NCBI GenBank assembly: GCA_963811885.1
Contig: CAWETB010000014.1
Location: 306,310-370,309, forward strand
Length of the DNA: 64,000 bases
Source of the DNA: Gaiellasilicea sp963811885
Lineage (GTDB): Bacteria; Actinomycetota; Thermoleophilia; Gaiellales; Gaiellaceae
Reading direction: 5' to 3'
In this document: piece by piece, positions 50,503 through 59,557 of the stretch
How positions within the stretch are numbered: the stretch's first letter is position 1
Layout of the letters: each line of letters begins with the position of its first letter
Notes under the pieces: generated by a model
What the model was told of the DNA's origin: nothing
Database searches by the model: none
The model's input: the letters and a program-made list of their open reading frames with translations, nothing else
Made by a program: the position numbers and the translations under genes

Positions 50503-51287
50503 TTACCTCGGTTTCCGGCCGGCGTAGACGAGCGTCGCGTAGTGGAGCCGGGGATCGCGCCCGTCCTCGCGGACAGATCCTTGCGGAGCACAGTGAGGAG
50601 TGGCTCCAAGTGCGGTTCGAGATCTTCCCGGCGAAGCCGAATTGGGTGGCCGACATCGTGCGGATGACGAGCGACGTCCTCCTCGTCGCTGAGGTCCTGG
50701 CCCAGGAGGAAGTAGCCGCCCGGTCGAAGGAGCCCGATCGCGGTCTGCATGCACAGGTCGGCGTCGCGGACGTGATCGAGAACGTTGATCATCACGACGA
50801 GATCGAAGCTCTCGGGAGCGAACGATGAGTCTTCGATCGCGCTGTCGTCGATCTCGACACGCCCGGCCGCGTATGCCTCGGCGAGCCAGCGTCCTCGGAA
50901 GGTGATGTAGGACTGAATCAGCGGATCACTGCAAACAACGCGCTGCGGACGTCTGCCGGCCAGCACCAACCGCGTGTTCGTGTAGGGGCCGCAGCCGAGC
51001 TCGATGAAGTCCCCGGGCTCGACCGGAAGAAAACGGTAGCCGTCGAAGCGATCCTTCCACCAGTGATTCCAATCGTCGCCCCACGACCGACGCCAGTTCA
51101 GTGCGCGGAGCAGCGGAGCGACCACCGGCCACACGAGCCGCTTCCAGCCCTTCTTGCGCTGACTCTCACGCCAGAGAGAGAGCTCCCACTGCTGCGCCTC
51201 GTTCCACCGCTCAGCGCTCACGCGCCGCGTCAACCGACCGTCGGGAGCGGTCGCCGGCGACCAATTCTGTGTGCTTCGCTGACTCAA
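50503..51287 (-). CDS. class I SAM-dependent methyltransferase (one frameshift)
   Basis: About 260 residues. TTG 51287, preceded by GGGGGG, starts within the end of the GT4 gene. Conserved parts: GDFIELGCGPYTNTRLVLAG (motif I), RVVCSDPLIQSYITFRGRWL (acidic strand 2), DSSFAPESFDLVVMINVLDH (motif II) and TAIGLLRPGGYFLLGQDLSD. After a break near 50570 the end reads PRLHYATLVYAGRKPR. The long N-terminal part with WGDDWNHWWKDRFDGYRFLP is typical of methyltransferases found in glycan loci that act on sugars or lipid-linked glycans; the target is unknown. It lies downstream of and coupled to the GT4 gene. Confidence 0.82.
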
Positions 51288-52476
51288 AGAGACCCCCCAT
51301 TTCTGTAAGAAGCGGACGCGCGTTGTAGACCGGTGGAGTACGCATCGAGGAGACGTGCACCGGCCGCCGCCCAGGTCAAGCTGGGGCATGAATACGCGCC
51401 TGCGCACGCAGTCCATCGAGGAATTCGCGATCGCGATCAACTCGACGCAGATGGTCAGTGAGCGTCGCCAGATCTCCCGGCTCGTGGATCAATCCTTCGC
51501 CGAGATGGGTGCACGGTGCGCCCGCTGCGGTGGAGACGAGCAACGCGCATCCAGCCCCCTGTGCTTCATACGTGACGAGGGCGCTTCCCTCCGTGAGGCT
51601 CGGAAGGACCAGGACGTCAGCTTGACCCATGGCGCCGGCCACGTCCGAGACGAAACCCAGCTCATCAACGCTCGGATGTGCAAGAAGGGCCGCAATCTTC
51701 TCTCTGTACGACGGCAGTATCTCCCCGCACACCAGCAGACGACCGTGCTCGGCGGCTCCCGAGTCGAGCCAACCACGTAGCGCGAGATGAAGTCCCTTGT
51801 TGGGCTCGCCGCGTCCGACGAACACGGCCGTGAGTCCCTGGTTGCGGCCGCTGGCAGCGATCACCTGATGCTCGAACATCCTGGGATCGAATCCGTAGCC
51901 GTGACGGAGCAGCTGCCTCGACGAATGGCCGCGTTCGAGAAACGTCCGTTCCACGTAGTCGGACGGCACGAGCAGGAAATCAGCGGCGGCGAATTCCTGC
52001 AGTTCCCGCTCGAGGTGGCGCCGGTCGTATCGGTGATGATGATTCGACGGCAGTTCAATGCCGAGCGCAGTCGCTTCGCGGGCGGCGTCCTCGTACGCGG
52101 TCTGTGTATGAGCGCTGGGAACCTCCCGGAAGCTTGGAATGCCGAGCGAACGAGCTGAAGCGAGCGTCTTCTGGCAGGCGGCGGGCCAGCAATGGACGAG
52201 GTCGACGTCATGTCGGAGCCGCCCGAGCAGCAGTGCAGCCCGACCATCGTGGCGGCGGTAGGCCCTGTGGACGCCGAGCGCGCGGTGCGGCACTCGCCTT
52301 CCGAACAACCGCATTGTCTCGACAACGCGCCTCGCACCCGGGATGTCACGAGCAAGGCTCGTGCAGATGACGTCGACTGTCGCGCCGGCGCCGATGAGGC
52401 CTTCGATCTGATGAAAGGCCGTCGTCGAAATGCCCGGCATGCCGAGGGTGTGTGGGAAGCTGTAGAGGACGCGCAC
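51284..52476 (-). CDS. glycosyltransferase family 4 (one frameshift near the end)
   Basis: About 397 residues. GTG 52476 begins RVLYSFPHTLGMPGISTTAF and HQIEGLIGAGATVDVICTSL, the acceptor half of a GT-B fold. The donor half has LTAVFVGRGEPNKGLHLALR, LGFVSDVAGAMGQADVLVLP and SLTEGSALVTYEAQGAGCAL, the EGSALVxYEAQ segment being the GT4 nucleotide-sugar motif. An apparent stop comes after RIHAPA at 51376, but with one base changed near 51388 the sequence continues as LTWAAAGARLLDAYSTGLQR to a stop at 51284, giving the normal C-terminal helix. It follows the GT2 gene with a 3-nt gap. Cytoplasmic, transfers a sugar to a lipid-linked acceptor. Confidence 0.87.
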
Positions 52477-52479
52477 GTT

Positions 52480-53343
52480 CTAGACCTGGAGCTCCGACAG
52501 CGCGGGACGAGCCTGCATGACCTGGTCGAACATGCTCAGGACGGTGCGACAAACCAACGAAATCGCGCGTTGAGCCGCCCGAAGAACGGAATGCGGTACA
52601 AGGCCCGCTTAACCGCGGTCCTCCTGGCGCGTCGTTGTTCGTAGGCCCCCAGTAGCGGCCTTCTCCTTCGGCGTGACGGAATAGTGCGGGCCACCGGTGT
52701 GATGCACTCTCAAATCGGCCAGAACCGCCGAGCGGAACCCAAGCTGAGCGATGTCGCCGATGTACGCCTCGTCCTCGAGCCAGAAGACCTGCTTCTTGTC
52801 CTCGCGGAATCCGCCCACGCGTTCATTGAGCTCCCGCGACGTCATGGCACAACCTCCACCGGCAGGTCCGCTGAGAAGCCGCACGCCGTTCTCCTCCACG
52901 AGCGTGTACTCGTGCGGGCGAATGTGATGCCGGTACCGGGACGCGAGATCGTGAGGATCGTCCTCGAGATCCGCAGCCAAGAAGCCGACGTCCGGAAGTC
53001 GCATGAACGCATGGAGCATCGTCCGGTCCCATCCGGCGGGCGCGTCGACGACGTCGTCGTCGAGTTCGATGAAATAAGGGGCTGTCGTGAGCTTGAATGC
53101 CCCGGGCGTATCCGTTCTGGCCGATGTTCTTGTCGCTGTGCGACGACGCGGATGCGGGGATCGACGAGCGACTGGAGATAGTCGGCCGTCCCGTCTGGTC
53201 GACGCGTTGTCCCAGATGACGATCTCCCGCGTGGCGTCGGACGTCCTGAGAAGAACGTTCTCGACACACTTGTTGCAGGAGATGCACTCGATTGTGCGTC
53301 AGCACCACGACCGCGATCTGGTCGATCGGCGCGGTGTCGTCAC
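52480..53343 (-). CDS. glycosyltransferase family 2 (frameshifted)
   Basis: About 285 residues. The start is unclear (GTG 53343 is the nearest); the first conserved part is AVVVLTHNRVHLLQQCVENV, then REIVIWDNASTRRDG in another frame, FIELDDDVVDAPAGWDRTML (DxD metal site), and an intact stretch LPDVGFLAADLEDDPHDLAS, GPAGGGCAMTSRELNERVGG and WLEDEAYIGDIAQLGFRSAV, the latter containing the ED-type catalytic motif. LRVHHTGGPHYSVTPKEKAA follows, and the end reads IPFFGRLNARFRWFVAP and SMFDQVMQARPALSELQV with TAG at 52480. About five breaks are required. First gene of the minus-strand GT2-GT4-methyltransferase operon. Confidence 0.78.
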
Positions 53344-53442
53344 GGGATAGCGTCTGGGCGCAGCAGTTTCCACGACTGAATCGTAGGAGCCGTGAGGCTG
53401 AGCATCGACGGTCGTCCGGTCAGGATTCCTGCCGGTGGCGCC

Positions 53443-53458
53443 CTAGCCGCATGGCTAG
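53443..53458. promoter_or_regulatory. palindrome CTAGCC-GCAT-GGCTAG
   Basis: A 6-4-6 inverted repeat in the divergent region between the GT2 operon (start 53343, minus) and the flippase (start about 53579, plus). Same half-sites as at 45740 and 55102. Its position between two promoters fits an operator acting on both. Confidence 0.55.
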
Positions 53459-53578
53459 TGACGCTCTGGCTGTCTGCTGGTAGCGGCGTCAGTACGAGAC
53501 TACGTTGGTGAATGGCCGGCGCCGCGGATAGGAACCTGCGTCTCGACGCGGTGACGCCGACCGAGGCCACGCTGTCGC

Positions 53579-55105
53579 TTGCTTTCGTGCGCGAGCGATG
53601 ATCGCCGACGCCCCGGCTCGATCGGGTCGCGAATCAGGAGCGGTCTCGCGTGGAAGGCCGGTTCGCAGATCATTCTTCAGATCTCGCGCATGGTCGTGGC
53701 GCTCGTACTCGCGCGCCTGCTCGCGCCCCACGATTGGGGTCTCGCGGCCATGGTCGTGGTTTGTCGGGCTTCGTGGTCGTGTTCACCGACAGCGCCTTGG
53801 GCACCGCGTTGATCCAGCGCCGCGACCTTCACGACGAGCGACCGTTCGACCGTGTTCTGGGCAAACCGGGGATCGGACTCCTGCTCGCCCTCGTCGGCAT
53901 CGCTGTGGCCGGTCCGCTCGCGAGGTTCTACGGGGAGGCGGAGGTCGGCCGCTGTTCGCCGTGCTCTCGATCGGCTTCTTCGTAGCTGCGCTCGGAGCGA
54001 CACACTCCGCGCTCCTCGTGCGCGCGATGCGCTTCCGCCACCTCGAGCTCCGGCAGATCGCCGCTACTGTCGTCGGCGCGGTGACGGGCATAGGGCTCGC
54101 CTGGCCGGCTTCGGTGCATGGGCGATCGTCGGTCAGCATCTCGCGGAAGCCGTGGTGTCCACCGTGCTGCTTGTGGTACCTGGCACGGTGGCGACCGTCC
54201 CTAACCTTCTCGATCGCGAGCGTTCGCCGACTCGGTGGATTCGCGGGCACCGTCTTCGCGGAGAACATCCTCTACCAGGCCGGACGGAACGTCGGCAGCC
54301 TGATGATCGGACGTTTCCTCGGCGCCGCATCGGTGGGCGCGTATCTCCTCGCGACCAACGTCATCCTCGTCCCGTTCTCGCGCATGGCCGGGCCTTTGCA
54401 GCAGGTCTTCTTCCCCGCCTTCTCGCAAATGAGCGATGACCGTGAGCGGATGGCGGCCGTCTGGATACGGGCCACTCGTCTGATCGGCATGATCTCGGTC
54501 CCCGCTCTCGTCGGACTCGTCATCGTCGCGCCCGACTTCGTCCAGGTCGTGCTCGGGCCGAAGTGGCATGAGGTCACACCGCTGATCCAGATCCTCGCGT
54601 GCGCTGGGATCATCCAGTCGTTGCAGACGCTGAGCGGAGAGGTGCTCCTGGCCCTCGGCCGCGCGTCGACTGGCTTCTCCGCTTCACGTCGTCTGGTTCG
54701 CCGCCAACGTCGGTGCGCTCATCCTCGGCCTTCACTGGGGGGTCATCGGGGTCGCCGCCTTGCTCCGTCAGCGCAACCTTGCTGTCGAGCCGGTGCGCAC
54801 TCACATCACGGCGCGGGCGCTTGGCATCCCTCCCTCCCGATTCTTCGCCGCGCTGTCGGGCATCGCGCAGGCCACGCCGCGCTGATGGCCGGTTCGCTGT
54901 CGTCGCCGCGTCGGCGCCTCGTCGCGGCGCGCGCCCGCGGCGCGCGTCTCGCGCTCCTCGTCGTCGCGGGCGCCGTCGTCTAGTGCCTGGCGTGCCTTGG
55001 CGTGCCCCCGAGGTGGCCGACGAGATCCGTGACGCGCTCGTTCGGCCGCCCGAAGGCGAGCCACTCCCGCACGCATCGAAGCCTCCGCTCGAGGCGTGGC
55101 TCTAG
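53579..55105 (+). CDS. second Wzx-type polysaccharide flippase (frameshifted)
   Basis: About 490 residues, polytopic inner membrane, MOP flippase superfamily. The opening GLAWKAGSQIILQISRMVVA and LARLLAPHDWGLAAMVVV is the classic start of lipopolysaccharide/teichuronic-acid flippases (WzxC/TuaB-like). It goes on with FTDSALGTALIQRRDL, VLSIGFFVAALGATHSALLV, NILYQAGRNVGSLMIGRFLG, ATNVILVPFSRMAGPLQQVF and ILACAGIIQSLQTLSGEVLL. Breaks near 53640, 53760, 53955, 54100, 54680 and in the last 400 bp. The end RAPEVADEIRDALVR leads to TAG at 55103-55105, inside the palindrome. The start is uncertain (TTG 53579 or ATG 53598 with a break). A second flippase suggests two assembly routes in the locus. Confidence 0.8.
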
Positions 55106-55118
55106 CCGAATCGGCTAG
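55102..55118. promoter_or_regulatory. palindrome CTAGCCGA-A-TCGGCTAG
   Basis: A perfect 8-1-8 inverted repeat, 69 bp before the GTG of the small LuxR-type regulator. It is the longest of the three related palindromes (45740, 53443). The position suggests autoregulation, as is common for LuxR-type proteins. Confidence 0.55.
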
Positions 55119-55186
55119 GCGACGCGGGGGCGAAACGCTGACCCAACGGCCGTGGGCGCCAGCGCGCGTCGCTCCTAGCATGGACC

Positions 55187-55458
55187 GTGCTCGAAGCTTC
55201 CAATCAGAACGGCGCAGACGAAACAGCGGGCGCGCTAAAGGCCCTGACGCCGCGCGAGCTCGAGGTGCTCGAGATGATCTCTCCGGGGCTGACGAACGCC
55301 GAGGCCGCGCCCGCCTGCACCTCAGCGTCCACGCAATCAAGTTCCATCTGGCGGAGATCTACAGGCGGCTCGGCGTCGCCAACCGGACCGAGGCCGCGGT
55401 CACCTATTACCGGCTCTTGAGCAGAATCCACTCGACCCCGACAGCTCCGGGCGACTGA
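55187..55458 (+). CDS. small LuxR-type HTH regulator (one frameshift)
   Basis: About 90 residues consisting almost only of a LuxR/GerE helix-turn-helix: LTPRELEVLEMISPGLTNAE, then after one missing base near 55312 LHLSVHAIKFHLAEIYRRLG and VANRTEAAVTYYRLLSR. No sensory or receiver domain is present, so it resembles GerE-like stand-alone regulators. GTG 55187 is the likely start. The recognition helix (SVHAIKFHL) resembles that of the response regulator at 16105 (TEQTVKFHL). It directly precedes the Wzz-like gene with a 1-nt gap and lies downstream of a perfect palindrome, so it probably controls the polysaccharide genes. Confidence 0.78.
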
Positions 55459-55459
55459 G

Positions 55460-56206
55460 GTGGACTTCAGCTCTACGCCCGCGTCCTCTGGCGCTTCCGC
55501 ATGCTCGTTGTCGCGGGTTCCTCCTGGCGGTCACGCTCGCGTTCCCTGTCGATCGTCAAGGTCGGACACCGATGGCGCTGGAGTACCGCCAGCAACAGCT
55601 GTGGTCGAGCCGAACTGCGGCTGCTGGTGACCCAGCGGGGCTTCCCCGAGGGCCGCCTTTACGCGCAGAGCCGACCGAAGGCGAGCCGCCGGCGCAAGAG
55701 GATAACCGGCTCCCGGTCGCCGACCCGGCCGCTTCAACACGCTGGCGATCCTCTATGCGGAGCTCGCGACGAGCGACCCTGTCCGCCGACTCATGAGCGG
55801 CGGCCGCCCCGTCCGAGGCCGCTGTCGTCGCGACGCCCCTCCGGGACGACCAGTCTGGCGTCTCCTCTCCCCTGATCGACATCACGGCGATCCCGACTCC
55901 ACGGCGCGCTGCAGCCGCTCGCCCGACAGAACGCCGCCGCCCTGAGCACGTTCATCTCGGAGCAGCAGCGCGTCAACAAGGTTCCCGCTGCCGACCGTGT
56001 CGTCGTACAGACGATCGTCGACCCAAGCCGCGTCTCCCTCTTCCAGCCGCGATCGAAGACAATGGCCATGGTCGTGTTCCTTGCAGTCATGTTCGCCACG
56101 ATCGGCCTGGCGTTCATTCTCGAGAAACACCAGGCCCCGCCGGCCACTCTCGCAGCATCGGCCGAATCGGAGCTTCGAGACGCGAGATCACCGGCGCTCT
56201 GCGTAG
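55460..56206 (+). CDS. Wzz/YveK-like polysaccharide chain-length or co-polymerase protein (frameshifted)
   Basis: About 245 residues bounded by two membrane segments, as in bacterial polysaccharide co-polymerases. N-terminal helix after a break: LYARVLWRFRMLVVAG and LLAVTLAFLSIVKV; a periplasmic part with LEYRQQQLWSSRT; then DITAI, ALSTFISEQQRVNKVPAADR and IVDPSRVSLFQPRSKTMAMV, leading into helix 2, VVFLAVMFATIGLAFILE. Low sequence conservation is normal for this family. GTG 55460 overlaps nothing and lies 2 nt after the LuxR stop. It would set chain length together with the polymerase downstream. Confidence 0.72.
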
Positions 56207-56209
56207 CTC

Positions 56210-57726
56210 GTGGCGATCGCCACCAAGGGAGCGCAGCCTCGGCATCACGTCGTTCATCGCCGGCGGTATTACTCACCGCCGTCCTCGGGGTCTGGCACCC
56301 TGGCCAGCATCAGTGGGAACTTCATTCCCGCCGCGGCGGCAGTGACGGTGCTCGGCACGGTCGCTCGCCCTCAGCCGACTCGCATATCGTCGCCTGGCCT
56401 AAGATCTCATCGGGGTCCTGATCCTGATCATCCTCTTCGTCCCGATCCGGCGGTACACCCTTCCGGGCAGCCTGCCCTTCCAGCTCGAGCCGTATCGAGT
56501 GTTCGTCGCGGTGCTCGTCGGCGGGTGGCTGGCTTCCCTCCTCGTCGACCGACGTACCCGCTTCCGGCGAACAGGATTCGAGGGGCCGCTGCTGCTGATC
56601 GTCGGCTCGGCGATCGCCTCGGTCGTCGACGAATCCGGAGCGTGTCGCGCAGTTCCCGGCCGAGGTGAACAAGAGCCTGATGTTCCTGCTCAGTTACGTG
56701 CTGATCCTCTACGTGATCTCGAGCGTGATCAGGCGCGTCGAGAACATCGATCTCCTGGCGAAAACACTTGTCGCCGGCGGAGGAGTCGTGGCCGTCCTCG
56801 CGATTGTGGAGGGACGGACGCAATTCAACGCGTTCAATCACTTGTCGACCGTCATGCCCTTCCTTCAGGACCAGGGCGCCGACGTCGGCGGATACCAGCG
56901 GCTCGGGACCGCAAATCTCCGTGTATTCGGCTCCGCGCAGCACCCGATCGCACTGAGCGCCGCACTCGTAATGCTCTTGCCATTGGCGATGTACCTCGCG
57001 CGGAGACATGGGCAGCGACGGTGGATCGCGTGCGGGCTCGCACTCGGCATTGCTTGCGCGGCAACGATCTCGCGGACGGGCATCCTCATGTTCGTGGTCG
57101 CGGTCCTCGTCTTCCTCTGGTTGCGCCCAAAGGAGGTGCGGCGGTTGTGGCCGCTCATTTTCCGGCTTTGATCGCCATCCACTTCGTCCTTCCGGGCACG
57201 CTGGGCGCAATCAAGCAGTCGTTCCTCCCGGCCGGAGGCTTGGTCGCCGAGCAGCACGCAAGCGCGAACTCCAGGGCAGCGGCCGTCTCGCCGATCTCGG
57301 GCCTGCGCTCACGCTTTGGCAAGAGCAGCCTCTGTTGGGGCAGGGATACGGGACCCAGGTCGTGAACCTCAACGCCGGAGGCATCGAGACGAACATCTTC
57401 GACGACCAATGGCTCGGGACGCTGCTCGCAACGGGCGCGATCGGCTTCTTCGGCTGGCTCTGGTTCTTCGTCCGGGCGGTCCGGAGATTCGGTCGAGAAG
57501 CGAAACGCGACGACTCCGAGCGAGGCTGGCTGCTGGCGTGTCTGCGGCGGGAATCGCCGCCTACGCCGTCGGGATGCTCACCTTCGACGCATTCGCCTTC
57601 ATCCAGGTGACCTTCTTGCTCTTCATCTTCGTCGGCATCGGCGCAGCACTCCTCGCCGAGCGTCCTGCAACGCAGTCGCCCGGCGAGACCGAGATGGACC
57701 TGCCGCGTCCCGTTCCGGGTGCGTAA
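56210..57726 (+). CDS. O-antigen ligase/polymerase family protein (Wzy/WaaL; frameshifted)
   Basis: About 500 residues, polytopic. GTG 56210, 3 nt after the Wzz-like stop. Hydrophobic stretches in changing frames: LIGVLILIILFVPIRRY, VFVAVLVGGWLASLL, KSLMFLLSYVLILYVISSVI and LAKTLVAGGGVVAVLAIVEG, then RVFGSAQHPIALSAALVMLL and ATISRTGILMFVVAVLVFLW (the ligase-family SRTG motif), and after further breaks QPLLGQGYGTQVVNLNAGGI with the large periplasmic loop (DDQWLGTLLATGAIGFFGWL). The final part is AYAVGMLTFDAFAFIQVTFL. It polymerises or ligates polysaccharide repeat units at the outer face of the membrane. Breaks near 56420, 56640, 57170, 57290, 57540. Confidence 0.82.
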
Positions 57727-57819
57727 GCCGCTTCCTCCTCAGGCCTGCGCTAGGGTGGAGCCAGCCGTCCGGGAAAGCCGATAGATGCCCGTTCCTCGTT
57801 CCCGCGCCGCCCGCCCATA

Positions 57820-59428
57820 GTGACTCCCGCCCGCCGAACTGTGCTCACGATGCTCGCAGGTTGCTTCGGCGCGCTACTCGTTGTCGGCTCTAGCCCGGCC
57901 GTCAGCTCAGTCGCGCCGGCGGCCGACACGCAGCCGCCCTCGGTGCCGCAAGGCATGCAGCGTTGTAGGCAAGTCCCGCACCATGGTGGTACTCCAGTGG
58001 CGGGCGGCCACCGACGATGTCGGAGGTGGTCGGCTATCACCTCTATAAGAACAACGCGCGCGTCGCGACGATCGCGGCGCTTGCGTTAACGTTCCGCGGT
58101 CTCCGATGCGGCACGCATTACACGCTCGCGCTCGAAGCAGTCGATGGTGCCGGGAACTCTTCCTACCGGCCAGAGGCGGTGGCCTCGGTCGCGACGAGCG
58201 CATGCGTGACGGCGGTGAAGCATCCCACGGCGGCGCCACGGCACGGCGGCGCGAAGCCCTCGTCGGCTCCACCGCCCGGCAGCGCCCACCTTTGGGTCGA
58301 CACGAACGGCGGCTCCTGTCGACGCTCGGCCGCGCCGCGCGCATACGTCGACGGTCAAGCATGCTCGAGCCTCCAGTCGGCGTACAAGGCTGCACGGACG
58401 GGCGACACCGTTGGCATCAGAACCGGCGTCTACCCGGGTCAGACACTGTCGGCCGGCACCAAGGGCGTGACCTTCCGAGCCGCCGGACCGGGTCGGCCAA
58501 GGTTCGGGCACTTCGTCAGTGCCGCGACAAACATCACGGTTCGCGGGATCCTCATCCAGGACCGTTCGGAGCAGAACGGCGCCTGCAACACCGCCCCCTA
58601 CGGGGTGCTCACCCCTGCGGCCGGTCCCAGACCTATGACAACGTCATCGTCGACGGGCTGAACAGCGGCGACAAACACGGAATCGAGACGCCTGGCGACG
58701 GTTTTACGCTGAAGAACAGCGAGATCCGCAACATCCGCGACCGGAAGGGCTTCGAGGGCGGCGCCGACGACATGCTGATCGAGAACAACTACTGGCACAA
58801 CATCACGATCCGGACGGACGGCGTCCACAACGAGTGCATGTACATCAACGGCGGCGATCGCAGCGTCTATCGCGGCAACCTTTTCGTCGGCTGTCCCGTC
58901 ATGGCCATGTTCTTCACCAACTGGGACGGAGGCCCGCCGTATCGCGACGTTGTGATCGAAAACAACGTTTTCGGTCACACCCTCGACGACGATGGCAACT
59001 GGCACTCCGGTCCGGCATTGCTGCTCGGAGGCGGCTTCAACAATCAGAACACGTGGTTCGGCTGGACGGTTCGGTACAACACGTTCGAATCAGCGGTCTA
59101 TGTGGGACGGGCTCCCGGCGGGTCGAGCGAGTGGTACGGAAACCTGGGCGCAATCGACTGCGTCCCCGCCTTCACCTACAGCTACAACGTCGGCGAGACA
59201 TGCGGCGGCAAAGGTGAGGTGTCGGTGAAAAATGCGACCAACGACGCACGGAATCGAAATAGAGCACCGTTCTACATGAATGCCCCGGCCAGCGACTTCC
59301 GCCTGCGGGCCGGTGCGGCAGCAATCGACAGAGGCAACCCAAAGGCGCATCCGCCAACCGACAAGAGCCGAAAGCGCCGCCCCGTCGGACGCGCACCGGA
59401 TGCTGGTGCGTACGAGTTCAGCCGCTGA
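57820..59428 (+). CDS. secreted FN3 + right-handed beta-helix protein (frameshifted)
   Basis: About 530 residues. GTG 57820 opens a signal peptide (LTMLAGCFGALLVVGSSPAV). One FN3 module follows (SVPQGMQ to GLRCGTHYTLALEAVDGAGN, breaks near 57965 and 58020), a Pro/Ser linker, and a long beta-helix domain starting HLWVDTNGGSCRRSAAPRAY and SLQSAYKAARTGDTVGIRTG, with rungs VIVDGLNSGDKHGIETPGDG, NSEIRNIRDRKGFEGGADDM, HNECMYINGGDRSVYRGNLF and RDVVIENNVFGHTLDDDGN. One more break near 58620. The end LRAGAAAIDRGNPKAHPPTD is the family's usual closing. From 58640 on it is intact. It is related to, but distinct from, the modules at 49.6 and 61.5 kb. Confidence 0.8.
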
Positions 59429-59557
59429 TTGCAGGGGAATTCCGCCCTTTGGCGATTCCCAATCTGACAACGTAGTCACTCGATTGAGTCATTCAGGCTT
59501 CGCCCATTCGTGCCCGATACGGGATGCGCTACCCAAAGCCGTCCTAGGAGCACGCAA

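Noticed and set aside
59436..59462. Intrinsic terminator after the 57820 gene (GGGAATTCCGCC/GGCGATTCCC)
   Set aside because: The stem is interrupted and has no T-tract; too weak to list.
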